A stretch of DNA of 16,373 bases from Prevotellaceae bacterium (GTDB lineage Bacteria > Bacteroidota > Bacteroidia > Bacteroidales > UBA932). Both the position numbers and the translations under genes were made by a program. The notes beneath the pieces were generated by a model. The model worked only from the letters and a program-made list of their open reading frames with translations, had not been told where the DNA came from and did not search any database. This document shows, in pieces, positions 7,581 through 15,256 of this stretch. How positions within the stretch are numbered: position 1 is the stretch's first letter; the number at the start of each line of letters is the position of its first letter. The stretch is from positions 1 through 16,373 of the forward strand of contig JAITOI010000202.1 of assembly GCA_031289995.1 (NCBI GenBank), in the 5' to 3' direction.

Positions 7581-9251
7581 TCAAAGCGGGCTGCGGTAGT
7601 CAACAGCCACCACCTTGCCGAGGTTGACAAAATCCAGCATGAAAGCGCTGCCATCGGACTGGGTGTGGAAGGCTTTCACCAGCGCGCCTTCGTCGTTCAC
7701 GCTGTAGATGGTCAGCCTTCCGTTCACGGAGTTGGGCTGCAGCGGGTCGTAGGTGCCGAGCGCAAGGCCATCGGTCCCGCTGCCCACAGGTAAGCGGAGC
7801 GAGCGAGTTCGCATTAGGCTGATTTTGCCGAACGGCGGCGTGATGAGCTGCGCGGTAATGTCGGTAACGCCCATGGTGGTGGTGTTGACGCAGAGCACTC
7901 GCTCATCGGTGGCCATGTAGAGGAAAGGTCGCGTGCCGTGGAAGGCAAAAAATTTGATGTCGTCCATCGTAATTCCTCCGGCAAAGGGGTAGGTTGAAAA
8001 CGTCTGCACGCCTTGCTGGCTGGGCGTTGGGTTGGTGGCGCTGAAGGTGATGCCCAGCAACCAGAGCTGGTAGCTAATGCCGGAATTGGTGGTGTGCTCC
8101 ACGATAGCAAAACCGCTGCTGACGCCGTCGCGGTAGCCCATGTACACGAGGCGATATCCGGGGTCGCTCCAGGGCATTCCGGTGGCCTGGTCGTAGGCAG
8201 TGAGGGCGGTTGCGTGGTGGAGGTTGTTGGTGTTCATGTTGAGCGAAGTGGCGTCGCCCTTGTGGAACATGAAGCCGCGCGTTTGCTCGTTGAAGAGGAT
8301 GGCGCCAATGGGGTTGGCGAAGATGTAGGGCGCAATCGGGTAGGTCGTGGTGGAGGTGTCGGCAAGGGTGTTGAGCGGGGTGTCGAAAAAGCAGACGGCT
8401 CGCGAGGCGTTGTAGAAGTAGAGGTCGCCGTTCCAGAAGGCGTAGAGTCGCCCCATCTGTCCGGTGGCGTTGAAGTTTGGCGCGTAGGTTTTTTGGGGAA
8501 CAAAAGCGGCGCTGTTGGGGATGAATCTGGTGTTCATCACCAGCCGCGAAATGGAGTAGCTGGGGAGGTAAGAAAAGTCCTCGGTCTTGATGCGGTCGGC
8601 GCTCTGGTCGGTCAAAATCCACACGGCGTAATGCTTGCCGGCTTCGCCAATGGCGGGCGCCAGCTCGTCGGGAAAGCAGTGCAGGTCGAGCGGCCGGCGG
8701 CCTGCTTTGGGCAGGGCAGAGCCGGAGTTGGTGAGCACGTTTTGGTAGCGCGTGTACATGCTGCCAAAGACGGCAATCAGGTCAAGGTCGAAGCTGTCTG
8801 CCTGCTCGTGTAAAATCAGGTATCCCACATCGCGCTGGCTGCTCATCACCTCGACCGAAAACACGTGGTCGTAGCGCACGCCGGTGGTGGTGTTGGTGGC
8901 GCAGAACATCATGTCGTAGGTGCGCGGCGCGTCGAGCAAACCGCCCACCACGATGTGCAGCTCGCGCTGGCGCGAAACCACGCCCACCGACTGAAAGGGC
9001 GCCGCCGTTCCCAGCACGTGCCAGGCGTAGGCAAAGGTATCGTTGGCGCCGCTCTCGCCGAAGGAAATTCCCAGCGTTGGCACGATGTGCAGCGAGTCGC
9101 CAATGGCCACCTCGTACACGTGGTCAACGGAGCTGATGCCGGTGATAGAATCTATCCGCGTGATGGTACGGTAGGAGTAGCTGCCAACATCCTCGATACA
9201 CGAGTGCAGGAGCAGGGCGCAGGGCAAAAGCCATTTGATTTTAGGTGTCAT
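7581..9251 (-). CDS. PKD-like family surface lipoprotein (SusE/F position)
   Basis: A 556-residue predicted lipoprotein. The signal sequence ends in the lipobox LLHSC, with Cys18 as the lipidated residue. The mature start (IEDVGSYSYRTITRID) and the following ~100 residues resemble the PKD-like N-terminal domain of Bacteroidota proteins encoded with SusC/SusD pairs. The remainder is beta-rich with no motif I can assign. It is the last gene of the susC-susD-DUF4843-PKD cluster, 44 bases after the preceding stop. Its likely role is an accessory surface protein that binds substrate for the SusCD transporter. No convincing terminator was seen after the stop, so read-through into the giant gene 268 bases downstream is possible. 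Confidence 0.8.
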   Translation of the reverse strand: MTPKIKWLLPCALLLHSCIEDVGSYSYRTITRIDSITGISSVDHVYEVAIGDSLHIVPTLGISFGESGANDTFAYAWHVLGTAAPFQSVGVVSRQRELHIVVGGLLDAPRTYDMMFCATNTTTGVRYDHVFSVEVMSSQRDVGYLILHEQADSFDLDLIAVFGSMYTRYQNVLTNSGSALPKAGRRPLDLHCFPDELAPAIGEAGKHYAVWILTDQSADRIKTEDFSYLPSYSISRLVMNTRFIPNSAAFVPQKTYAPNFNATGQMGRLYAFWNGDLYFYNASRAVCFFDTPLNTLADTSTTTYPIAPYIFANPIGAILFNEQTRGFMFHKGDATSLNMNTNNLHHATALTAYDQATGMPWSDPGYRLVYMGYRDGVSSGFAIVEHTTNSGISYQLWLLGITFSATNPTPSQQGVQTFSTYPFAGGITMDDIKFFAFHGTRPFLYMATDERVLCVNTTTMGVTDITAQLITPPFGKISLMRTRSLRLPVGSGTDGLALGTYDPLQPNSVNGRLTIYSVNDEGALVKAFHTQSDGSAFMLDFVNLGKVVAVDYRSPL

Positions 9252-9295
9252 AATTCAGCTTGTTTTTGGGCAGAAAAATTGAGGTTTGTTGCTCA

Positions 9296-10108
9296 TCAAA
9301 GTCCCGGAGATCCGGTTACAATAACGTTGCCGTTTTCGTCGCGCAACGGCTCGCCATTGTGCGCATCGGCGTACTCCTTGAGGTAGCGGTTGAGGTAGCG
9401 CACCCAAGTGGTGGTGAGGGCTCCGGGGAATCGCAGGTTGAAGATGGTGAGCGAATTTTCGGCTTCCGAGTCGTACTCAAAGTAGGCTCTGGTGAGACCA
9501 AAAAGCTGGCACATCAGCTCGAGCTTGACGTTGGAGTAGTCGCCAAAAAGGTTGGAGAACAAGCTCTCCTGTGCAGCCCACAAATTGGGCTTGTCGGCGG
9601 CGTTGTCGAAGCTCACCAAAAACAGCCGCGCGTCTATAACCGTGTCGAACTGATGCCAGCGGTAGAACTCGCTGTAGTCAACGTTGAAGTGCTCGTTTTG
9701 CTGTAGCCGAAGCGCGGTGGTGAGGGTAGTGTTGTTGAGGCGCTCGGTGTTGAGCAGGCGCACCATTATGCGTCCGTTGTTGGAGCCGGCGGGCACGAAC
9801 GACGAGTCGCTCATCAGCTCAATATCCAGCCCCTCGACGGCGCTTCCACCGTCCAGCTTAAAGCTCACCGCGCGGCTGAAATCGGCAATGCTGCCCATCA
9901 CCTTGACCGGAATGGAAAGCGTCTGGCTGGGGCGCTGGGGCAGGTCGTAGCCAAAGTGCAGCACCTTGCTGTTCGTTAGGTCGGCCGCCGTGGTTGCGTC
10001 GGCAAAAGCAAAATAAATTTGGTCTTGCCCGCTGTAGGTGGGTAGCGTTTCGTACTCGCACGAGCTGGCCAAAAGTGGCAGTAGTGTTAGCCAAAAGAAC
10101 TTTTTCAT
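9296..10108 (-). CDS. DUF4843-like lipoprotein
   Basis: A 270-residue predicted lipoprotein starting MKKFFWLTLLPLLASSC, with lipobox LASSC and Cys17. The start at 10108 is chosen over an upstream in-frame codon because it begins directly with the signal peptide. The mature protein begins EYETLPTYSGQDQIYFAF and has a beta-sandwich-like pattern (TLSIPVKVMG, VRLLNTERL). This form, and a position between SusD and a PKD-like protein, are typical of DUF4843 proteins. The molecular function of the family is not established; an outer-membrane or surface accessory to the SusCD pair is inferred. The gaps to its neighbours are 42 and 44 bases, consistent with one operon. Confidence 0.75.
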   Translation of the reverse strand: MKKFFWLTLLPLLASSCEYETLPTYSGQDQIYFAFADATTAADLTNSKVLHFGYDLPQRPSQTLSIPVKVMGSIADFSRAVSFKLDGGSAVEGLDIELMSDSSFVPAGSNNGRIMVRLLNTERLNNTTLTTALRLQQNEHFNVDYSEFYRWHQFDTVIDARLFLVSFDNAADKPNLWAAQESLFSNLFGDYSNVKLELMCQLFGLTRAYFEYDSEAENSLTIFNLRFPGALTTTWVRYLNRYLKEYADAHNGEPLRDENGNVIVTGSPGL

Positions 10109-10150
10109 TTGTCTGTTTTTTTTAATTCGCATCGCAAATCGCACATCAAT

Positions 10151-11659
10151 TTACCAATCAAATTCGCCTTGCGGAATGGGCGGAATGTAGCTCACAGCCG
10201 CCATGTCGCTGGTGTTGCCGCTCAGGTCGCTGGAGTTGAAAATCTTGTTCAGCCCTCGCCGCTTGAGGAAGTAGAAGGCCTGGCCTTCGCCGTAGAACTC
10301 TTTGTAGTACTCGGTTTCGAGCAGGTCGTAGCCTTGTGCGGCGGTGATGGCCGTAGGCAGCGAGCTAAGCTCCGTGCCGCGCTGGTGGCGTAGGGCGTTG
10401 ATTTCTGTCAGGGCGCCGCCAATGTCGCCGTTGAGCAGCTTCAGCTCAGCTACAATGAGGCGCATTTCGCCCAGCCTGATGAGCGGCTGAAAGTACTGAA
10501 TGGGGTCGTTAGTTTTTTTCGACGAGAAGTTCGAAAACTTCACGGAGGTGTACTGCCCATCAATGCGGCAGAGCTGCCACTGGCTGGCGCGGATGTCCTC
10601 CCAGTATCGGATGTCAACGCCTGGATTGTCGTTTTTGAAGATGTTGTTTTGCAAGTTCTGCTCGCCCACCGTGTAGGTAGAGCCAAGCTGGTCGCCGCCT
10701 GTGTAGCTTTCCCAACGGGTATAGAGGTCGGAGTTGTGCACTCCAAAAATTACCTCGCTAAAGAAAATGTAGTTGTGGTTGCCCAGCACAGCCCCTTTAT
10801 CCACCCAGCTAAACTTGCCGCATTCGAGCACCTCGCTGGCCGCGATGTAGGCCGAGGTGTAGTCGCCGGTTAGCGGCGCGAAGTAGAGGCAAGCGCGCGC
10901 TTCGAGCGCCCGAACGGCGTAGTAGTTGAAGCGGTAGCTGCGAAGGTAAGTCTGAAAAATTTCGGTTACGGGCACATCACTTGTCAGCTCGTCCAGCGCA
11001 GTCAGGTCTTTAATTCCCTCGGTTTTGACGGGGTCGTTTTGCAGCAACATTTTGGCCGAATCGATGTCGCTTTTAAGCAAGGCGTAGAAGTCCGCTACCG
11101 GCAGCTGCTCGTGCGCCATGACCTGTGCCGACCTGTTGTAGGGCACCAGCTGGACACCGCCTATATCGCCGAACAAGCGGAAAATATCGAGCTGGATAAA
11201 CGCCCGAAGGCCGTAAGCCTCACCCAGCAGAATAGCCTTCTGACCTGCCGGCAGCACCGACGATTTTTGCAGGTTTGCGATGAAGTTGTTGACACGAAAA
11301 ACGGCGTTGAACATCCCGCTCCACAGCGAGCGGAATTTGTTCTTGAGCAGGTCTTCGCCATAGCTATACTTCGACATGTAGTTGAACCATGTCATGTTGC
11401 TATTCGCCGACAGGTCGTCGATGTAGTAGTAGTAGTGCGCCATGAGCTCGAGGGTGGTCTGGGTTAGGTCGCCGCCGTAGAGTCCGGCGCCCGACATGTT
11501 GCGGTACAAGCCATTCATCACCGCGTTGATGCCCGCCTCGGAAGCGTACTGCGCCTGCTCCAGGTTTTCGTCCTTGGGCATGGCTTCGTCGAGCCAATCG
11601 TTGCAGCCCGCTGCCGCCAGAAGCGGCGCCACCATTAGGATGTAGAGGTATCGTTTCAT
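10151..11659 (-). CDS. SusD/RagB-family nutrient-binding lipoprotein
   Basis: A 502-residue outer-membrane lipoprotein, normal length for the family. The signal peptide MKRYLYILMVAPLLAAAGC has its lipidated Cys at 19, followed by NDWLDE, a common SusD-type mature start. C-terminal hallmarks are RLGEMRLIVAELKLLNGD (about residue 393 onward, the helical repeat with IN and LRHQRG after it) and FYGEGQAFYFLKRRG (about 458). SusD proteins sit as a lid over the SusC barrel and deliver ligand to it. The gene lies 66 bases after susC and 42 before the DUF4843-like gene. The start at 11659 is preferred to an in-frame ATG nine codons upstream because the lysine/arginine-rich signal start fits better. 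The substrate is unknown. Confidence 0.92.
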   Translation of the reverse strand: MKRYLYILMVAPLLAAAGCNDWLDEAMPKDENLEQAQYASEAGINAVMNGLYRNMSGAGLYGGDLTQTTLELMAHYYYYIDDLSANSNMTWFNYMSKYSYGEDLLKNKFRSLWSGMFNAVFRVNNFIANLQKSSVLPAGQKAILLGEAYGLRAFIQLDIFRLFGDIGGVQLVPYNRSAQVMAHEQLPVADFYALLKSDIDSAKMLLQNDPVKTEGIKDLTALDELTSDVPVTEIFQTYLRSYRFNYYAVRALEARACLYFAPLTGDYTSAYIAASEVLECGKFSWVDKGAVLGNHNYIFFSEVIFGVHNSDLYTRWESYTGGDQLGSTYTVGEQNLQNNIFKNDNPGVDIRYWEDIRASQWQLCRIDGQYTSVKFSNFSSKKTNDPIQYFQPLIRLGEMRLIVAELKLLNGDIGGALTEINALRHQRGTELSSLPTAITAAQGYDLLETEYYKEFYGEGQAFYFLKRRGLNKIFNSSDLSGNTSDMAAVSYIPPIPQGEFDW

Positions 11660-11725
11660 TCCATTAGTCCTGTTAGTTTTGTTCATTTTCCATTTTGTTT
11701 ATCCTGAAAATTCTAAAAATTCTGT

Positions 11726-14700
11726 TCAAAATCTCGCCGAAATATTCATCGTTACCGCCCGCTGAAACGGGTAGTCAATGCCGCGCTCCACCTGAATTGA
11801 CGTGAGCTGGAAAATGTCCGCAAACGAGATGCTCACGTTGAGGTCTTTCAGGCGGAGGAATTTCAGCCAGCGGTCGCCGGTAAAATCCCACGTAATTTTG
11901 CCCGATTCGCCGCGCAAAAAGTTGTTCTTTTGGATGAAGCGCGACGAGGTTGGCGTGGGGTCGCCCAGCCCAATTTTCTTGAACTGCGCCACGTCTCCCG
12001 GCTTCTGCCAGCGGTCGTACAACGCACGCTTGTCCTGGTTGTACACCGTGTTGGCGCTCGAAATATTTTCGACCTTGTTGAACAGCGCCGTGTTGTAGGT
12101 GTAGGCTCCCAGGCTGTAGCGCATGCCGAAGTTCATCGAAAACTTTTTGTAGCGCAGGCTCGTCCCAATCACGCCCTCGATGTCGGGGCGCGTGCTGGCA
12201 ATGACCACGCGGTCGTTGGCATCGTACTGGTAGGTCTGGTTGCCGTTGCGGTCGAGGAAAATTTCGCGTCCTGTGGCCGGATCAATGCCCAGCGAGCGCA
12301 CCGCCCATAGGTCGCTGGGGCTATGCCCATCCTGATACTGCACCAGCGAGGCGAGCGATATTCGTCCCTCCTGAACGTAGCTATCGTTGAGGCTGCTCAA
12401 AGCATCCTGAAAGCCGCCGTAGGTGCTGCGGTTGTGGCCGCCGGTGGCGCGTATGCTCCACGCAATCTTATCGCGGTTGATGATAAAGTAGCTGGCGGAG
12501 AACTCGTAGCCCTGCGTGGTGAGGTGTCCCATGTTGGTGGCAAAGCTCGACACGCCCGTCGATGGTCGCTGGCTGAGCGTAACGGTGAGCGGGTCGGAGT
12601 AGTTTTGGTAAACGTCGAAGCTCACGCGCAGGTTGCCCTTGAGCACGCTTGCGTCCACGCCTGCCGCAGCCTTCTGCACCACCTGCCATTGCAGGTCGGG
12701 GTTGCCCACGTCCGAGAGGTAGGCCGACTGGCCAAAGTAGTTATTGCCCACGTAGTAGGTGTAGATGGAGTTGGTGTTGGCGCTCACACTCTGGTTGCCG
12801 TTGTTGCCGTACGTGCCGCGCAGCTTGAGCTCGCGAAGCCATGTCCAGTCTTCGGCAAAGCGCTCGCGGTGCAGGTTCCATCCCACACCCACCGACCAAA
12901 ACGATTGGAAGCGGCGGTTGCTGCCAAAGTTGGTGGAGCCGTCGAGGTTGTAGTTCACGTCGAAGAGGTAGCGAAAATCGTAGTTGTAGTTGAACGCAAC
13001 GATGGCGCCCAGCCCGCGCGTGATGCGGTTGTTGTAGGTGGGGCGAGCGTCGGGTTGGTACGAAAACGCCTGCTTGGGGTAGCCCACCGCACCTTCGGGA
13101 AAGCCTACTGCCGTATAGCTTTCCGAGATGTTGGTCTGGTCTTCAATGTTGGCGCGGCCAATGAAGGTGAGGTTGTGCTTCGCGAGCGACAGCATGTAGT
13201 TCACCTGCGCATCGGCGTGAAGGGAAGTGGAGCTCAGGTGAGAACCCGTGTAGGTGCCCTTCTTGTCGTACTCCACTGTGCGAAACTGCGTGTGCGAGGG
13301 GTCAACAAAATCTTCGCTGCTGGTGGCAGAGTGGCGCAGCTGAAAGTTGGCCTTAAACATCAAGTTTTTTATCGGCGTCCATTCGATGCTCGTGTTGTTT
13401 GTCAGGTTGAGCACCTTGCTATCGTGGCGCGTGTTGAGCAGGGCGTTGTAGAGCGGATTGGCCGACACATCTTCGCCCTGAACGTCGAGGTATTTTTCCA
13501 CCCTGCCGTCCTCGCCGTACTTGCGAAAGTAGGGGTTGGCGTTGGCAAAATCGGAGAACGACCCCCACGAGCCGTTCTGCGCCAGGGTTTCCGACACCGA
13601 CACGTTGTTCGAAATGTTCAGCCCGCTAAAGCCGCGATACACCAGCCGCAGGTTGCCGCCATAGATGTTGCGCTCCGAGCCTTTCATCACGCCCGCGATG
13701 CTGCGGTAGCTCAGGCCTGCGGCAAAGAGCAGCGCATTTTCGCCGCCCGCAATGGTGAGCGAGTGTCCCTGCGTGATGCCGGTGCGCACCGGCTCGCTCA
13801 GCCAGTACGTGTCCACGCCCTGCTGCACCCAAGCCAGGCGCTGGTAGTAGCTGGCCTGCGCGGTGCCTTTCTTGTCGCTGCCCGGAGCGGGAATGCCCAC
13901 GTCGAAGCCGTCGTTTTGGTTGTAGTCGTATCGCCCTGCAAGCCGCTCAAACTCGAGCTTCTCGGCGGCGTTCATCATGTTGTAAACGCTCAAGTCGGGC
14001 TGCGCCACCTGCACGTCGCCGGTGTAGCTCACAAAAATTTCGCCACCCTTGGGCTTGATGGTCTCCACCACCACCACGCCGTTGGCGCCCTTCGAGCCGT
14101 AGATGGCCGTGGAGCCTGCGTCTTTGAGGATGGTGATGCTCTCCACGCGGTTGATGTCGATGTCGTTTATCTCCTGCAGCGTGGCCTCAAAGCCGTCGAG
14201 GATGAACAGCGGCTGGTTGCTGGCCACGGCCGCCTCATCCTGCACGGACGTAATGTTCATCGTGGTTTGGCCCCGCACCTCGATGTTGAGCATCGCGTTG
14301 GGGTTGGAGCCGGCAAGCGTGTTCTCCACCACCACAAACGCGGGGTCAAGCGACTTGAGGCTTTGCAGCACGTTGGTGTTGCCCACGGCCTTGAGCTCCT
14401 CCTGGCTCACCGACACGTAGGCGCCCGTAAACCCAAGCCTGTTGCGCGAAATGATGCCGGTTGTAACCACCACCTCGTCGAGCGCGTGCTCGTCGCTCTT
14501 CATCGTAATGTTCCACTCGCCCTGCGCGGGACGTTGGCTGACGGGCAGCGTCAGCGTTTGCAGCCCAAGGAAAGTGAGCGTCAGCGTCGCCTTCGATGCG
14601 TCCTGCACGCGCAGCGAAAAGTTGCCTTCGGCGTTAGTTATGGCGCCGTTGGCGGTGCCTTTTTCCAGCACCGAAACTCCCACCAGCGGGACGCCCTTAT

Positions 14701-14830
14701 CGTCCACCACGTGGCCCGTAATCGTCCTTGGTTTCGCCTCGTCATCCTGCGCATATCCCAGCGCAGGTAAGGCTCCTATGGCAACGCACAGCAGCGCGTA
14801 GCGTAGTAAATTGGTAGCTCTCAAGCACAT
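11726..14830 (-). CDS. SusC/RagA-family TonB-dependent outer-membrane transporter
   Basis: A 1034-residue transporter. The signal peptide (about 1-27) ends ALGYAQ. A carboxypeptidase-regulatory-like domain spans about 35-110 (TITGHVVDDKGVPLVGVSV). A TonB-box-like DEVVVTTG lies at 118-125. The plug domain (about 130-260) contains QPLFILDGFE and the SusC hallmark ILKDAGSTAIYGSKGANGVV. The rest is a beta-barrel ending in phenylalanine (MNISARF), as needed for outer-membrane insertion. It imports a ligand captured by the SusD partner using TonB energy. The ATG at 14830 is chosen; an in-frame TTG at 14878 would add 16 residues before the signal peptide. It is the first gene of a four-gene operon and is preceded by a leader with a promoter, two small ORFs and a terminator-like hairpin. 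There is no adjacent sigma/anti-sigma pair. Confidence 0.95.
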   Translation of the reverse strand: MCLRATNLLRYALLCVAIGALPALGYAQDDEAKPRTITGHVVDDKGVPLVGVSVLEKGTANGAITNAEGNFSLRVQDASKATLTLTFLGLQTLTLPVSQRPAQGEWNITMKSDEHALDEVVVTTGIISRNRLGFTGAYVSVSQEELKAVGNTNVLQSLKSLDPAFVVVENTLAGSNPNAMLNIEVRGQTTMNITSVQDEAAVASNQPLFILDGFEATLQEINDIDINRVESITILKDAGSTAIYGSKGANGVVVVETIKPKGGEIFVSYTGDVQVAQPDLSVYNMMNAAEKLEFERLAGRYDYNQNDGFDVGIPAPGSDKKGTAQASYYQRLAWVQQGVDTYWLSEPVRTGITQGHSLTIAGGENALLFAAGLSYRSIAGVMKGSERNIYGGNLRLVYRGFSGLNISNNVSVSETLAQNGSWGSFSDFANANPYFRKYGEDGRVEKYLDVQGEDVSANPLYNALLNTRHDSKVLNLTNNTSIEWTPIKNLMFKANFQLRHSATSSEDFVDPSHTQFRTVEYDKKGTYTGSHLSSTSLHADAQVNYMLSLAKHNLTFIGRANIEDQTNISESYTAVGFPEGAVGYPKQAFSYQPDARPTYNNRITRGLGAIVAFNYNYDFRYLFDVNYNLDGSTNFGSNRRFQSFWSVGVGWNLHRERFAEDWTWLRELKLRGTYGNNGNQSVSANTNSIYTYYVGNNYFGQSAYLSDVGNPDLQWQVVQKAAAGVDASVLKGNLRVSFDVYQNYSDPLTVTLSQRPSTGVSSFATNMGHLTTQGYEFSASYFIINRDKIAWSIRATGGHNRSTYGGFQDALSSLNDSYVQEGRISLASLVQYQDGHSPSDLWAVRSLGIDPATGREIFLDRNGNQTYQYDANDRVVIASTRPDIEGVIGTSLRYKKFSMNFGMRYSLGAYTYNTALFNKVENISSANTVYNQDKRALYDRWQKPGDVAQFKKIGLGDPTPTSSRFIQKNNFLRGESGKITWDFTGDRWLKFLRLKDLNVSISFADIFQLTSIQVERGIDYPFQRAVTMNISARF

Positions 14831-14889
14831 TTTAGTGTCTGCTATTGTTGAATTAAATCTTGCTTCATTCTTGCTCAAATCATCATCTT

Positions 14890-14939
14890 AAAAAACTCGT
14901 GCAGCCCAGGTTTTATTTGAGTAGAGGCACGGGTTTTTT
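14890..14939 (-). terminator. Intrinsic terminator/attenuator in the susC leader
   Basis: Plus-strand arms AAAAAACTCGTGC (14890-14902) and GCACGGGTTTTTT (14927-14939) form a 13-bp stem with one G-T pair and a 24-base loop. On the minus strand this gives CCCGTGC / GCACGAG followed by TTTTTT, a standard Rho-independent terminator. The sequence is also terminator-like in the plus direction, but no plus-strand gene ends here. It lies about 170-220 bases after the predicted transcription start and about 50 before the susC ATG. Its 5' arm overlaps the last codons of the 36-codon ORF, whose stop falls in the loop. Confidence 0.75.
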
Positions 14940-15023
14940 ACCGATGTCGAAATTAAAGGAACGTTTTTTTTCGACACTTTTTTTTGCCTCTCTGCAAGCG
15001 GTAACACCTTGCTGCATCAACAT
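14913..15023 (-). CDS. Small ORF B (36 aa) in the susC leader; possible leader peptide
   Basis: The peptide starts MLMQQG, contains VEKKRSFNFDI and ends GKKPVPLLK; it is basic with one cysteine. I do not recognise it. Support for translation: a purine-rich Shine-Dalgarno-like run (GGAGGAAGGGAG) ends 8 bases before the ATG, and the core is repeated as VEKKRTFNFDI in the small ORF just upstream. The codons AAA AAA CCC GTG C form the 5' arm of a terminator hairpin and the TAA lies in its loop, so a ribosome finishing this ORF would hold the hairpin open. A second ATG at 15017 would give 34 residues. It is either a regulatory leader peptide of the SusCD operon or an independent small protein whose gene ends at the terminator. 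Confidence 0.5.
   Translation of the reverse strand: MLMQQGVTACREAKKSVEKKRSFNFDIGKKPVPLLK
14945..14976. repeat. 32-bp imperfect palindrome, copy 1
   Basis: The arms are TGTCGAAA and TTTCGACA, separated by 16 bases. It is a direct repeat of 15052-15083, starting 107 bases apart and differing at only three bases, all in the centre. It encodes VEKKRSFNFD within small ORF B. The symmetry could reflect an RNA hairpin or a protein-binding site as well as coding. Confidence 0.85.
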
Positions 15024-15031
15024 CTACAAAA

Positions 15032-15045
15032 CTCCCTTCCTCCTC
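15032..15045 (-). promoter_or_regulatory. Shine-Dalgarno-like sequence for small ORF B, overlapping ORF A stop
   Basis: The minus strand reads GAGGAGGAAGGGAG and ends 8 bases before the ORF B ATG. The TGA stop of ORF A (15046-15044) runs directly into it. Strong Shine-Dalgarno sequences are uncommon in Bacteroidota, so this one supports ORF B and suggests translational coupling from ORF A. Confidence 0.55.
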
Positions 15046-15103
15046 AAAATATGTCGAAATTAAACGTTCGTTTTTTTTCGACACGACCCTGAGCTTGTTT
15101 CAT
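15044..15103 (-). CDS. Small ORF A (19 aa) sharing a core with ORF B
   Basis: The peptide is MKQAQGRVEKKRTFNFDIF. Its 11-residue core differs from that of ORF B only by Thr for Ser. The ATG is 12 bases downstream of the promoter's -7 element, so the transcript would have a very short leader (about 6-8 bases) or be nearly leaderless. The two encoded cores use CGA ACG and CGT TCC for Arg-Thr and Arg-Ser: two synonymous-type changes and one conservative change. That fits selection on the peptide but is only three substitutions. The stop overlaps the ribosome-binding site of ORF B. The family is not recognised. Confidence 0.45.
   Translation of the reverse strand: MKQAQGRVEKKRTFNFDIF
15052..15083. 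repeat. 32-bp palindrome, copy 2
   Basis: This is the more symmetric copy: outer arms TGTCGAAA / TTTCGACA (8 bp), inner arms AAACG / CGTTT (5 bp), with TT on both sides at each junction and a TT centre. It lies about 26-58 bases after the predicted transcription start, inside small ORF A, so it could fold as an RNA hairpin or bind a dimeric protein. Confidence 0.85.
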
Positions 15104-15115
15104 TTTTCAGGGCCG

Positions 15116-15146
15116 CAAAGGTATCTATCTTTTTGCGAAAAACAAA
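15116..15146 (-). promoter_or_regulatory. Promoter of the small-ORF/susC operon
   Basis: The minus strand has TTTG at 15146-15143 (-33) and TACCTTTG at 15123-15116 (-7, followed by CGGCCC) with 19 bases between, an excellent fit to the Bacteroidota consensus. Transcription should start near 15109-15111, leaving a leader of about 280 bases before the susC ATG. No second TAnnTTTG was found between the terminator hairpin and susC, so this promoter probably serves the operon by read-through. Confidence 0.75.
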
Positions 15147-15256
15147 ATTTGGGCAGGGCGGGCGCGACAAAATACCAGCAACGTGGGATGAAATAACATG
15201 TTGGTTGTGCGCACGGATGTTGAAGTACTACTTTGACAATTGCATCACTCGCTCGT

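Noticed and set aside
12323..14770. An 815-codon open frame on the plus strand
   Set aside because: It lies wholly antisense to susC, has a biased His/Val/Ala-rich composition with no recognisable domain, and is explained by GC-rich third positions in the real gene.
14831..14878. N-terminal extension of SusC from a TTG
   Set aside because: It would place 16 polar residues before a normal signal peptide, and the ATG at 14830 gives a standard start.
14860..15063. A 67-codon plus-strand frame over the susC leader
   Set aside because: It starts without any promoter or ribosome-binding signal and crosses the terminator hairpin; the minus strand holds the better supported small ORFs.
14945..15083. 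Recombinase-type (lox-like) site pair flanking an invertible segment
   Set aside because: The two palindromes are in direct, not inverted, orientation, no recombinase gene is near, and the peptide-coding and hairpin explanations are simpler.
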